Positions 34,269 through 48,100 of a stretch of 64,000 bases of DNA are shown here, piece by piece. The first letter of the stretch is position 1, and every line of letters begins with the position of its first letter. Source of the stretch: Micropterix aruncella (taxonomy: Eukaryota; Arthropoda; Insecta; Lepidoptera; Micropterigidae); contig OX155972.1 of NCBI GenBank assembly GCA_944548615.1, positions 9,855,756 through 9,919,755 on the forward strand. The letters run 5' to 3'. The position numbers were made by a program, and so were the translations under genes. The notes beneath the pieces were generated by a model. The model was not told where the DNA came from and ran no database searches. It saw only the letters and a program-made list of their open reading frames with translations.

Positions 34269-35654
34269 TTAACTAACCAGACGTGTCCAGTGACATTCGG
34301 CAAGGCGGGAAGCAAACCTCAAACATCGAGCCAAGCTGCAAAATACCATAATGAAGGCAATGCTGACCGAATAAACCAGCCCATAAATCCACGGGCCATA
34401 ATTCTGCCAGCCGACCAGTATGGACATCCGAAGCCAGGATACCTACTCCAGTCTAGAGGTAAAGATACATTTTCCTATCTCTATATGACAACCAGGACGG
34501 CATTCACGATAGACGACATCCGATAGGCGAGGACCGCAGGAGCGTTCCCTATCAATAGGAACATTATCACTAAACCAGGTGGACCAGGATGCGAAGCCAC
34601 ACAAACCAGACCGCAAGTAACCTCCACATATACTATTACCATCAACATGCAAATAAGGACGCTTTAAGTGCCATTTTAGCATCAGCGTAGTGTGTACCCA
34701 GTGAAGTGAAGTAGTGCTCTCTGGAATGGACAGGGCATTTAGGCACGAAAATCACCTTCCTTATTACACCCGCTAGCCACAACGCACCGGACTTTTCAAA
34801 CAAGCGACGTGTAAAAATCTGAATTTCTTCCGTGCACACAGACTTGAAACAGCTAGTGTAGTACCACGATTTTGTCCCAAGTAGAAGCTCTGCAAAAATT
34901 TTCCACCGGACCTTTTTTTAAACAAGCAAAGTGACGCAATTTGCCAAGCAGCAGCCCACTTATTATGTTCTTCGAGTTGCCTCGATTAAGATCATCACGA
35001 CACAACATCAGAAAACTAGGCAACCTACTAATGCTCGCCTATTTTTTCCGCAATTCCAAGGTACGGCTCATCAATCGACCACCACGAGACACGCTGTGGC
35101 CTTACCCAAGGCCCTACGACGCGCATACGTCGATCTCCAAGCAGCGACCCCACCGAGAGAGCGACGCAGCAACCAGACGATACGCCACGCGCTACGCCCC
35201 AGGAGAAGATCAACCCGTCAATCATGTTAACCCTGTTACGGACAGGCGACATCTTTCACGGCTGAATTCTTTCCCTATTTTCAGTTCCTGACTTTCTTAA
35301 CTCCAATCCTGATATGAGTAAGCGTCATATACTGCAGTCAAAGAAAAGCTTATGCACTTTTTGGGTTCAAAAATAGTCTGACAAAAATCATTTTCTCTCG
35401 TTTAGGCGTTATTTATTTTTTTTTTATTATTTTCAAAACATCATGATTTGTATCAACCCTTGCAAACAGGGCAAATTTCTTCATTACCATTATGTACTTA
35501 TTCTTATTTTTTTTCTGTTACCAACATTTATTATATTAGCGGCTACGCATCGTAGCATGTAGGGGTTAGTGTACAACACCTCGTAGCATTATATTTTTAA
35601 CATTATTTGCTTATGTGGATCACCGGGGGCGGTGATTAGGTCTCTATCCGGCAA

Positions 35655-37532
35655 TGTTAGGGCCTAGTTTTATTGTAAACAAACTGTAATTTAAATAGTC
35701 TAAATAATCAAATCAATTAAATTCGTCATCGCGCAGTAGACGCGATACATCGAACATCTTACCGTATATAGGCGACAAGTCGCGCACGTCCCTAATTAAT
35801 TTTAAATCGAGTAAGGTAGAATATTTTTATATAGAGAAGAGAAATCTTCCTTTTTTTTTTTTTGGCTGGCAACCACCGAAGAGGACGGTTGACAAGAGAG
35901 CGGCCGCTCCGCCGCTGGCGGAGCGGGCCGGCTACCGCCCAATTAATTATTCATTTTGTGCCATCAGTAGTCAGTCGACACAGTCTAGAGCTAAATTTGT
36001 GAACTCTAAAATCTATAACTAAACTCAGTTCAACATCCGGGCAGGACCTCAGCGGATTCCATACCTTATACAGGCAAGTCTTCTATCTGTAACCATTAGC
36101 TTCTCCTCATAAAATCAGATTTCAAAAATAATAGTTTAAATTAATAAGATTGTTTTAAAAGCCAAGTCCCCTGTAAATTACCGTTGCCATATCTTCGTTG
36201 GTGAATAATTAGAGTCAAGTAAAATCAAAATTTAGTAGTTCGAGTGCGTCAAAATAGAAGTAGGTAGTACGTCGGGTCAGTCATAATTCCCGGTGTCTGA
36301 GCATCGCCTTCCGTCTCCTCGTCTCAACTAATTTTTCTACTATCATCTAAAGGTCGATTTCGAAAATATAATTTAAGATTTAAAATCGCATCCGGGGAGC
36401 AGGCGCTAAAAAATCTAGAAGCAACCTTCCAATAACTCCCGCGGGTAGCAGTGTCTTCCTTCTCTATTCCAGAACCCAAAGTACCTGTCCAAAATCCCAC
36501 TTCGCCGAATTAAGCCCTGAAAATTGAAAGGCTGTAACGTTCAGTTTTCCACGAATCTAATTTTAGAATTTTGTTAATTCCAACTACTCGGATTCGCCAT
36601 ATGCTATGGCCTAGCTTTCATTTATTATAATTAAAATAAAATATGTTACTCTATCAAATAAACCTTTCATTTTGGTTAATTAATCATTATTTAGCGAATT
36701 AAAGAAATCGAGGCGGTACCTAAAAATACCGCCGGGTCAGAGCGAGCAACAGTCTCGTAGGTACCCGACTAGCACTGGACAAGGTAATGTTTCAGGGCAA
36801 GGAATAAATAAAGAATAATTTTATAAAAGAAACTTTGAAATTATACATTTTAATTTTATCATTTAGCGGAGAAAAGAACCGCAGTACATTATTTAATTAT
36901 AGCAACATCTGCTGGTTTAGAGCGTACCTAGATTCAAATAGTATTTTCTCGTTTTTTAAATATAATTATCTAGCAATTATTTCCAATAAATTCATTAGAC
37001 GATTTAGCCATTGATTTATGTAAAAGCGCGGACCGGGACCGGGGCCGAGCGCTCCAAGCGGGCGCGATCGACGCGCGCCGGCGCAGTACCTCGTCGGTAC
37101 ACCGATAGAGGGCGCGGTGAGTAAATCATAATATTCGATCTCGTCGCCGCAGCGCACTAAACTTGATATCGCTTCTTCTTCTTCTTTTAGTCCTCTCACA
37201 AGATATATCGAAATTCATTTTATAATAAAACATAACTAGGGTACTTGACCGTCCATTCAATTTGAATGCTCTCGACTTTAGGACGACGTCAATACAGGAT
37301 TTTAACCACCCCTGAGCACGACTGAGCTACCGCGGTATCCTTGGCGTCGCTCCACTCCCACGCACAAAGGTAACTTCCCAGGCGGAGGGAGGCCCTTTGC
37401 ATTTGTTTATGTGGTCTATCATCTATTTCTCGCATGTGTAGCTGGCGCCTCTACAAATAAATAAACTTTTATCGTTACACATAGCAGCCATCAAAGACAT
37501 CTCTTTACTTTATTTTCATTAGACACATAACA
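35655..37532 (+). mobile_element. LTR 2 of the tandem array
   Basis: An 1878-bp LTR with no difference from LTR1 that I noticed. It is preceded by GTCTCTATCCGGCAA, as are LTR3 and LTR4, which shows it is joined to an internal region on each side. Confidence 0.9.
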
Positions 37533-40500
37533 AAGTTGGCGCCCGACGCGGGCCCTATACTCTATACTATATAATATTTTTTTTTTTATTCAAATATTCA
37601 CTTAAAACATTGGACACAATATTTAATTTGATTTTATTTTCTCTCTCATATATCGTCCGACATATAGGACACCATAAAATTTCCCACCCAACCCGCCCAA
37701 AAATTTTCCTTTTTATTATTTTTATTTTTTCTTTTATTGTTTTCTCTACACAATGTACCTACTGCCAATTTATTTTACAGGTTGTTACAAAACTAACACA
37801 ATATTTTTTTTTCATGCTTTATAAAGTGCTTTACATTTTTTTTTTTTTAATAATATACTACATGTACAATAGCCTTTCAGCCATAAGCGTAAGTAATAAC
37901 CAAGGTATCTTGGGGATTTGACTTCGGAATCAGCAACGGTTTGCGTGGGGATTTTGCTTCTTCGACGACACGTTGGACACATATCTAGTTATACAGTTGC
38001 AACAAACGAACCTTAAGATATTTATGCAAAAAAATATCCGCAATTAATACTACTATTCCACTTATAATAAATACTTAGCAAGCATTCACAAGCCTACAGG
38101 GTGTTACAATTTTTTTATTAAATTTATTTTTTTTTCATTTTTATTTTATTTTTTTGTTTTCATTTAACTTCATCAATTTTGTTTTTTTTCATTTCCTTTC
38201 CCATTTGCCTTATTGCATATGGGACGTCAACTTAATAAACTCATAATACACTCTAATCAATACACACTCACCTACATACACACACTAGGATCAACACTTC
38301 CACGTCTAAATAAATACGATTAACTTTCTTACACACTTCATCATCCGCTGTTTACAAACATTTAAAAGACAAAAACGCCAAAATAATACTCGATACCCCA
38401 CACGAATTCGCAAAGGGATTAGAGTCATTAGCGGACGCCTATGACATAGTGCAGGAAAGAATGTTAGAGTCCTTCAGAAATAGTTCCTCGAGATACAACC
38501 TTAGAAGAAAACACGTCGAATTTAAAACAGGAGATTGGGTCTGGGCCAAAAACCATACATTGTCAAGAAAAGCAGATTTCTTTTGTAGCAAACTCAGCCC
38601 TAGGTACATAAAGTGCAAAGTCATTGCGAAAAAGTCCCCAGTCGCCTACGAGTTAGCTGACGAGAACGGAAAACCGCGGGGTCTTTTTCATATTAAGGAC
38701 ATTGCGAGTAACTAATACCCTATAACAACATATGGTCTAGCGTGGCGTCGCCGAGGTGAAATCGAACGCGTCATCACGGTTTCCATCGTGAATCTGCGGA
38801 TTCCGGGTATAAATCGCACAAGGTACACAAAAGGTATTAACTATTGCGTCTATAAGGCATAAAATAAGCTATTCAACAGAAAAAACAAAGATTCAAAATT
38901 ATAATTCCCTTTGATATAAGACAAACAAATTAAACAATTAATTGTATACAACCTAACGCACTTCATCAGGATACAAAATCCAAAACAAAGCGAAACAGAT
39001 AAGCTAAATTCACACACTCAAAACACATTACACAACAGAACACACGGTCTAAAGTACCTACAGAACAAAAAATCGAACACAAGTACAAATAGTTTATACA
39101 AAAAAAAAAAAATTATAAAATATAAATTTTTTTTTTTTTTTGAAAGGTACTCTCATCCGGCAAGAAGGCCGCCGGATTCGGTACCCTACCATGTGGGCAA
39201 ATTTAGCCCCAAATTCTTAAAAATATAATAAACATCATTAATGTATTTCATTCCCAAATTTTAAAACAAACAATATTTAGAGTCAATGCAATCAAACACA
39301 CTTACACAACACCTGCGCCAAGCGATTAGCTATAAATAGATCCGAGCGATCACCATACACGGCAGTAGGTATGATAAATCATAATATAGAGATAAAATCG
39401 AGCGCATTTAACACACAATTCAAACACAAATCAATACATTTCCCTTTGCATGGGCCGTTGCGGCAAAAATCAAAGAACAAAGATATTTCTCTACCTTAAT
39501 CATATTTATACGCAATTATGCGATTTTTAAAACGGTTCGGTGCTTAACCGTTCGCTTGCGAGAGAAACACCGCCGGACAAGTTCTGAATTTTTTTTAATT
39601 ATATATTTACTTGGTTTGGTGTTCATCCTACCTTTAAGGTAAAAAACGCAAGGAACTATTATGTTCCGGGTATTCAATGCATCAACTGTCATCGTCGAAT
39701 TAAAATCTACATGCTCAGCTCTGTTGTAAAAATACTTCTATATTTTTCTATCAATTATTTTATATTTTCTTTGACATACAATCACGCGGCAAGTAGATCG
39801 TTAGTACTAAGTAGCGACTAGGAACCCCTTCAAAAACCGTTGTAGATTAGTCATAAGCTACAGAAAGCTCTTTGTTCGGTCTTGGCTTTTGCCAAGATAT
39901 GGAATTTTCCATACCATAACTTCTTCATTGTAAGATAAAATCCCCCATTGATTTCCCGCAACGTTATTTTTTAAATAAATAATCAGCTCCGTTTAGTTTG
40001 TCCATAAATACTCATCAAAAATCAGAAAATAATGATCTTAATTGGATATAAATATTTGGAAAAAATGACTTATAAAGGTCATAATAGCATTCCTCCATGT
40101 CAAAATATTAAAATAGGTACGAGACAGACACATTTAAGTATGACAGGAAAGCATGAAAGGAAGTGCTTGCATGATGACGAAAGACCGAAGCGCGAATGGC
40201 ACACGAAAGGAAAATACTATGTCAGAAATATCTAGTATTATTATTTATCACCATGACTACAAAACTTACATCTCACAAAATTTATATGCAATAAAAACAT
40301 CACATACTAAGGACCTCAAAAATCCTGGAAGTTAGGGAGTTGCCTGCGGAACAACGCATAGAGGAACTCTAACATCTAACTTCATACCACCACGAGTGAA
40401 AGACCGCGAGGTCTATAAACTTCTAGAACTGGTATTCGTGTAAAAGAAAATCACACTGCCGTTCTTTCCCGTCCACAAACAACAATAAACACACACGCTC

Positions 40501-43311
40501 AATTCTTTTTTTAAAAAAAACACAAATATACAATATTTAAAAAAAAAATATAAATTTGAATACCAATACGACCAGAATTTATGCAAATTAAAATTACGTA
40601 ATTCGCTTCTGTATATTTCAGATAAGTCGTCAAAATGGTCAATACAAAATTAAAGAGCCGGCCTACAATTTTCGTCTCGCCTTTCACATTATATTAACAA
40701 TTATTTGATAAAATAAGCTCGAACGCTTCTACACACTGCACATTGTTGCGAAATATATTATTATTATTATTTTTTATTTTAATAAACGTATTAGCAGACA
40801 TTTATTGGTAGTCTTGCTTTCGTTAGTTAAGGCCGGTTTCACGATAAAACACACCATAAATACAGAAAATAAACAAATATTAAAACACTATATCAAAACA
40901 ACCAGTAATTAACAGGGCACAAAATCAAAAGGAAACACCGCTACCCGAAGTACCATTCTTGCAAATGCATTTCATAATTTCAAAACTTAAAATTAAAATT
41001 TAATATAATTTTTTTTAAATCCGGAACCCTTCATATTTTTTTTTTTGTTTTTATAAATTATCCGGAAACATTTGGCACTTGCTCTCCCACACCTACTACA
41101 CCCCTTTCACCATTTTAATAAACAATTAATTTTTCTGTTCCCCGTTGGTTAATTATCTATACGTTCATTTAATAAAGCCTGAATATAATCAAAAATATAA
41201 CCCGCCGGAATGGATGCTTATAGACCGAGATAAAAAAGAGTTTAGTTTTTTTTTCCTTTCCCCTTCCTCTTTTCTAATTTTTTTTCAAAGAAAGTAGCTA
41301 CAAAAAGTAGCAACATTTCTAATTTATTTATTTCCTTTTGTTTGTTTTTCAACCATGGAATTTCATGTGTAAAGCTGCACAATATGAGCACTGCCACTGT
41401 TATAATAATTTTTCTTGTTCTTTGTTTTACTACTATATTATAATATGTAAGTATACGCATTAAGCAGCACAGTTTAGCTGCATATTCCTAATTTAAAAAA
41501 TAATATCATATGTTGAATAGATTTTAAAATGCCTTGTTGGATTAATAATATACCACATTGTGTACCTACGCGTCTCACAATACTTGTAATTTATAATAAT
41601 TTAAGTTTTTTTTTGTTATGTACCAATCTTTCTTATCACGCTTAAAATGTAGCATACAGACAGAACATATGCACCAGTTTTGACCCCAATCACATAGGAA
41701 ATTTAAGAAGTCGGAAAATACATTTATTTTTCTTTAAGATTAAAAACAAGTTTCAAACTGAATTGTAAAGCGAAGATATGATAACACACACATGGTTACA
41801 TATATTAGAGCCTCTCCTTCTCTCACCACCTATCCTAGTATTCCAGTAAAAAACTGAGCTAGATAATTGAACGAGATGATGCCGCATGACTTTTCACGTT
41901 CCAGACAATATTTGGAAAATTGGACTTAACTAACCAGACGTGTCCAGTGACATTCGGCAAGGCGGGAAGCAAACCTCAAACATCGAGCCAAGCTGCAAAA
42001 TACCATAATGAAGGCAATGCTGACCGAATAAACCAGCCCATAAATCCACGGGCCATAATTCTGCCAGCCGACCAGTATGGACATCCGAAGCCAGGATACC
42101 TACTCCAGTCTAGAGGTAAAGATACATTTTCCTATCTCTATATGACAACCAGGACGGCATTCACGATAGACGACATCCGATAGGCGAGGACCGCAGGAGC
42201 GTTCCCTATCAATAGGAACATTATCACTAAACCAGGTGGACCAGGATGCGAAGCCGCACAAACCAGACCGCAAGTAACCTCCACATATACTATTACCATC
42301 AACATGCAAATAAGGACGCTTTAAGTGCCATTTTAGCATCAGCGTAGTGTGTACCCAGTGAAGTGAAGTAGTGCTCTCTGGAATGGACAGGGCATTTAGG
42401 CACGAAAATCACCTTCCTTATTACACCCGCTAGCCACAACGCACCGGACTTTTCAAACAAGCGACGTGTAAAAATCTGAATTTCTTCCGTGCACACAGAC
42501 TTGAAACAGCTAGTGTAGTACCACGATTTTGTCCCAAGTAGAAGCTCTGCAAAAATTTTCCACCGGACCTTTTTTTAAACAAGCAAAGTGACGCAATTTG
42601 CCAAGCAGCAGCCCACTTATTATGTTCTTCGAGTTGCCTCGATTAAGATCATCACGACACAACATCAGAAAACTAGGCAACCTACTAATGCTAGCCTATT
42701 TTTTCCGCAATTCCAAGGTACGGCTCATCAATCGACCACCACGAGACACGCTGTGGCCTTACCCAAGGCCCTACGACGCGCATACGTCGATCTCCAAGCA
42801 GCGACCCCACCGAGAGAGCGACGCAGCAACCAGACGATACGCCACGCGCTACGCCCCAGGAGAAGATCAACCCGTCAATCATGTTAACCCTGTTACGGAC
42901 AGGCGACATCTTTCACGGCTGAATTCTTTCCCTATTTTCAGTTCCTGACTTTCTTAACTCCAATCCTGATATGAGTAAGCGTCATATACTGCAGTCAAAG
43001 AAAAGCTTATGCACTTTTTGGGTTCAAAAATAGTCTGACAAAAATCATTTTCTCTCGTTTAGGCGTTATTTATTTTTTTTTTATTATTTTCAAAACATCA
43101 TGATTTGTATCAACCCTTGCAAACAGGGCAAATTTCTTCATTACCATTATGTACTTATTCTTATTTTTTTTCTGTTACCAACATTTATTATATTAGCGGC
43201 TACGCATCGTAGCATGTAGGGGTTAGTGTACAACACCTCGTAGCATTATATTTTTAACATTATTTGCTTATGTGGATCACCGGGGGCGGTGATTAGGTCT
43301 CTATCCGGCAA
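37533..43311 (+). mobile_element. Internal region, unit 2
   Basis: 5.8 kb, over 99.9% identical to unit 1 by eye apart from the absent MITE: a T/C change in the poly-T near 37731, homopolymer differences near 40507 and 40540, and single changes near 42256 and 42693. Primer binding site at 37537-37554 and integrase tail at 38314-38715. Confidence 0.85.
38314..38715 (+). pseudogene. Integrase C-terminal remnant, unit 2
   Basis: The same 133-codon tail as in unit 1, with no difference seen. It includes the TGDWVWAK and FHIKDI motifs, with no catalytic domain before it. Confidence 0.75.
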
Positions 43312-45189
43312 TGTTAGGGCCTAGTTTTATTGTAAACAAACTGTAATTTAAATAGTCTAAATAATCAAATCAATTAAATTCGTCATCGCGCAGTAGACGC
43401 GATACATCGAACATCTTACCGTATATAGGCGACAAGTCGCGCACGTCCCTAATTAATTTTAAATCGAGTAAGGTAGAATATTTTTATATAGAGAAGAGAA
43501 ATCTTCCTTTTTTTTTTTTTGGCTGGCAACCACCGAAGAGGACGGTTGACAAGAGAGCGGCCGCTCCGCCGCTGGCGGAGCGGGCCGGCTACCGCCCAAT
43601 TAATTATTCATTTTGTGCCATCAGTAGTCAGTCGACACAGTCTAGAGCTAAATTTGTGAACTCTAAAATCTATAACTAAACTCAGTTCAACATCCGGGCA
43701 GGACCTCAGCGGATTCCATACCTTATACAGGCAAGTCTTCTATCTGTAACCATTAGCTTCTCCTCATAAAATCAGATTTCAAAAATAATAGTTTAAATTA
43801 ATAAGATTGTTTTAAAAGCCAAGTCCCCTGTAAATTACCGTTGCCATATCTTCGTTGGTGAATAATTAGAGTCAAGTAAAATCAAAATTTAGTAGTTCGA
43901 GTGCGTCAAAATAGAAGTAGGTAGTACGTCGGGTCAGTCATAATTCCCGGTGTCTGAGCATCGCCTTCCGTCTCCTCGTCTCAACTAATTTTTCTACTAT
44001 CATCTAAAGGTCGATTTCGAAAATATAATTTAAGATTTAAAATCGCATCCGGGGAGCAGGCGCTAAAAAATCTAGAAGCAACCTTCCAATAACTCCCGCG
44101 GGTAGCAGTGTCTTCCTTCTCTATTCCAGAACCCAAAGTACCTGTCCAAAATCCCACTTCGCCGAATTAAGCCCTGAAAATTGAAAGGCTGTAACGTTCA
44201 GTTTTCCACGAATCTAATTTTAGAATTTTGTTAATTCCAACTACTCGGATTCGCCATATGCTATGGCCTAGCTTTCATTTATTATAATTAAAATAAAATA
44301 TGTTACTCTATCAAATAAACCTTTCATTTTGGTTAATTAATCATTATTTAGCGAATTAAAGAAATCGAGGCGGTACCTAAAAATACCGCCGGGTCAGAGC
44401 GAGCAACAGTCTCGTAGGTACCCGACTAGCACTGGACAAGGTAATGTTTCAGGGCAAGGAATAAATAAAGAATAATTTTATAAAAGAAACTTTGAAATTA
44501 TACATTTTAATTTTATCATTTAGCGGAGAAAAGAACCGCAGTACATTATTTAATTATAGCAACATCTGCTGGTTTAGAGCGTACCTAGATTCAAATAGTA
44601 TTTTCTCGTTTTTTAAATATAATTATCTAGCAATTATTTCCAATAAATTCATTAGACGATTTAGCCATTGATTTATGTAAAAGCGCGGACCGGGACCGGG
44701 GCCGAGCGCTCCAAGCGGGCGCGATCGACGCGCGCCGGCGCAGTACCTCGTCGGTACACCGATAGAGGGCGCGGTGAGTAAATCATAATATTCGATCTCG
44801 TCGCCGCAGCGCACTAAACTTGATATCGCTTCTTCTTCTTCTTTTAGTCCTCTCACAAGATATATCGAAATTCATTTTATAATAAAACATAACTAGGGTA
44901 CTTGACCGTCCATTCAATTTGAATGCTCTCGACTTTAGGACGACGTCAATACAGGATTTTAACCACCCCTGAGCACGACTGAGCTACCGCGGTATCCTTG
45001 GCGTCGCTCCACTCCCACGCACAAAGGTAACTTCCCAGGCGGAGGGAGGCCCTTTGCATTTGTTTATGTGGTCTATCATCTATTTCTCGCATGTGTAGCT
45101 GGCGCCTCTACAAATAAATAAACTTTTATCGTTACACATAGCAGCCATCAAAGACATCTCTTTACTTTATTTTCATTAGACACATAACA
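43312..45189 (+). mobile_element. LTR 3 of the tandem array
   Basis: 1878 bp, TGTTAGGGCC to CACATAACA, nearly identical to LTR1 and LTR2, followed by the primer binding site at 45194-45211. Confidence 0.9.
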
Positions 45190-48100
45190 AAGTTGGCGCC
45201 CGACGCGGGCCCTATACTCTATACTATATAATATTTTTTTTTTTATTCAAATATTCACTTAAAACATTGGACACAATATTTAATTTGATTTTATTTTCTC
45301 TCTCATATATCGTCCGACATATAGGACACCATAAAATTTCCCACCCAACCCGCCCAAAAATTTTCCTTTTTATTATTTTTATTTTTTCTTTTATTGTTTT
45401 CTCTACACAATGTACCTACTGCCAATTTATTTTACAGGTTGTTACAAAACTAACACAATATTTTTTTTTCATGCTTTATAAAGTGCTTTACATTTTTTTT
45501 TTTTTAATAATATACTACATGTACAATAGCCTTACAGCCATAAGCGTAAGTAATAACCAAGGTATCTTGGGGATTTGACTTCGGAATCAGCAACGGTTTG
45601 CGTGGGGATTTTGCTTCTTCGACGACACGTTGGACACATATCTAGTTATACAGTTGCAACAAACGAACCTTAAGATATTTATGCAAAAAAATATCCGCAA
45701 TTAATACTACTATTCCACTTATAATATATACTTAGCAAGCATTCACAAGCCTACAGGGTGTTACAATTTTTTTATTAAATTTATTTTTTTTTCATTTTTA
45801 TTTTATTTTTTTGTTTTCATTTAACTTCATCAATTTTGTTTTTTTTCATTTCCTTTCCCATTTGCCTTATTGCATATGGGACGTCAACTTAATAAACTCA
45901 TAATACACTCTAATCAATACACACTCACCTACATACACACACTAGGATCAACACTTCCACGTCTAAATAAATACGATTAACTTTCTTACACACTTCATCA
46001 TCCGCTGTTTACAAACATTTAAAAGACAAAAACGCCAAAATAATACTCGATACCCCACACGAATTCGCAAAGGGATTAGAGTCATTAGCGGACGCCTATG
46101 ACATAGTGCAGGAAAGAATGTTAGAGTCCTTCAGAAATAGTTCCTCGAGATACAACCTTAGAAGAAAACACGTCGAATTTAAAACAGGAGATTGGGTCTG
46201 GGCCAAAAACCATACATTGTCAAGAAAAGCAGATTTCTTTTGTAGCAAACTCAGCCCTAGGTACATAAAGTGCAAAGTCATTGCGAAAAAGTCCCCAGTC
46301 GCCTACGAGTTAGCTGACGAGAACGGAAAACCGCGGGGTCTTTTTCATATTAAGGACATTGCGAGTAACTAATACCCTATAACAACATATGGTCTAGCGT
46401 GGCGTCGCCGAGGTGAAATCGAACGCGTCATCACGGTTTCCATCGTGAATCTGCGGATTCCGGGTATAAATCGCACAAGGTACACAAAAGGTATTAACTA
46501 TTGCGTCTATAAGGCATAAAATAAGCTATTCAACAGAAAAAACAAAGATTCAAAATTATAATTCCCTTTGATATAAGACAAACAAATTAAACAATTAATT
46601 GTATACAACCTAACGCACTTCATCAGGATACAAAATCCAAAACAAAGCGAAACAGATAAGCTAAATTCACACACTCAAAACACATTACACAACAGAACAC
46701 ACGGTCTAAAGTACCTACAGAACAAAAAATCGAACACAAGTACAAATAGTTTATACAAAAAAAAAAAAATTATAAAATATAATTTTTTTTTTTTTTTTGA
46801 AAGGTACTCTCATCCGGCAAGAAGGCCGCCGGATTCGGTACCCTACCATGTGGGCAAATTTAGCCCCAAATTCTTAAAAATATAATAAACATCATTAATG
46901 TATTTCATTCCCAAATTTTAAAACAAACAATATTTAGAGTCAATGCAATCAAACACACTTACACAACACCTGCGCCAAGCGATTAGCTATAAATAGATCC
47001 GAGCGATCACCATACACGGCAGTAGGTATGATAAATCATAATATAGAGATAAAATCGAGCGCATTTAACACACAATTCAAACACAAATCAATACATTTCC
47101 CTTTGCATGGGCCGTTGCGGCAAAAATCAAAGAACAAAGATATTTCTCTACCTTAATCATATTTATACGCAATTATGCGATTTTTAAAACGGTTCGGTGC
47201 TTAACCGTTCGCTTGCGAGAGAAACACCGCCGGACAAGTTCTGATTTTTTTTTAATTATATATTTACTTGGTTTGGTGTTCATCCTACCTTTAAGGTAAA
47301 AAACGCAAGGAACTATTATGTTCCGGGTATTCAATGCATCAACTGTCATCGTCGAATTAAAATCTACATGCTCAGCTCTGTTGTAAAAATACTTCTATAT
47401 TTTTCTATCAATTATTTTATATTTTCTTTGACATACAATCACGCGGCAAGTAGATCGTTAGTACTAAGTAGCGACTAGGAACCCCTTCAAAAACCGTTGT
47501 AGATTAGTCATAAGCTACAGAAAGCTCTTTGTTCGGTCTTGGCTTTTGCCAAGATATGGAATTTTCCATACCATAACTTCTTCATTGTAAGATAAAATCC
47601 CCCATTGATTTCCCGCAACGTTATTTTTTAAATAAATAATCAGCTCCGTTTAGTTTGTCCATAAATACTCATCAAAAATCAGAAAATAATGATCTTAATT
47701 GGATATAAATATTTGGAAAAAATGACTTATAAAGGTCATAATAGCATTCCTCCATGTCAAAATATTAAAATAGGTACGAGACAGACACATTTAAGTATGA
47801 CAGGAAAGCATGAAAGGAAGTGCTTGCATGATGACGAAAGACCGAAGCGCGAATGGCACACGAAAGGAAAATACTATGTCAGAAATATCTAGTATTATTA
47901 TTTATCACCATGACTACAAAACTTACATCTCACAAAATTTATATGCAATAAAAACATCACATACTAAGGACCTCAAAAATCCTGGAAGTTAGGGAGTTGC
48001 CTGCGGAACAACGCATAGAGGAACTCTAACATCTAACTTCATACCACCACGAGTGAAAGACCGCGAGGTCTATAAACTTCTAGAACTGGTATTCGTGTAA

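Larger units (their letters stand above)
29610..35654 (+). mobile_element. Internal region of LTR element, unit 1
   Basis: About 6.0 kb between LTR1 and LTR2, including a 262-bp MITE (34007-34268). Apart from the integrase tail at 30391-30792, I find no gag, protease, reverse transcriptase or RNase H motifs in any frame; the rest is AT-rich and broken. A sequence ending GGGGGCGGTGA lies ~30 bases before LTR2 and might be the polypurine-tract region. The element is therefore a non-autonomous derivative of a Ty3/gypsy-type element that would need another element's enzymes. Short frames around 34290-35291 recur in each unit but show no known domain. Confidence 0.8.

Noticed and set aside
34941..35291. 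Frames of 99-116 codons near the 3' end of each internal region, a possible envelope gene
   Set aside because: Two overlapping frames compete, with no signal peptide, cysteine pattern or membrane anchor. Conservation follows from recent duplication.
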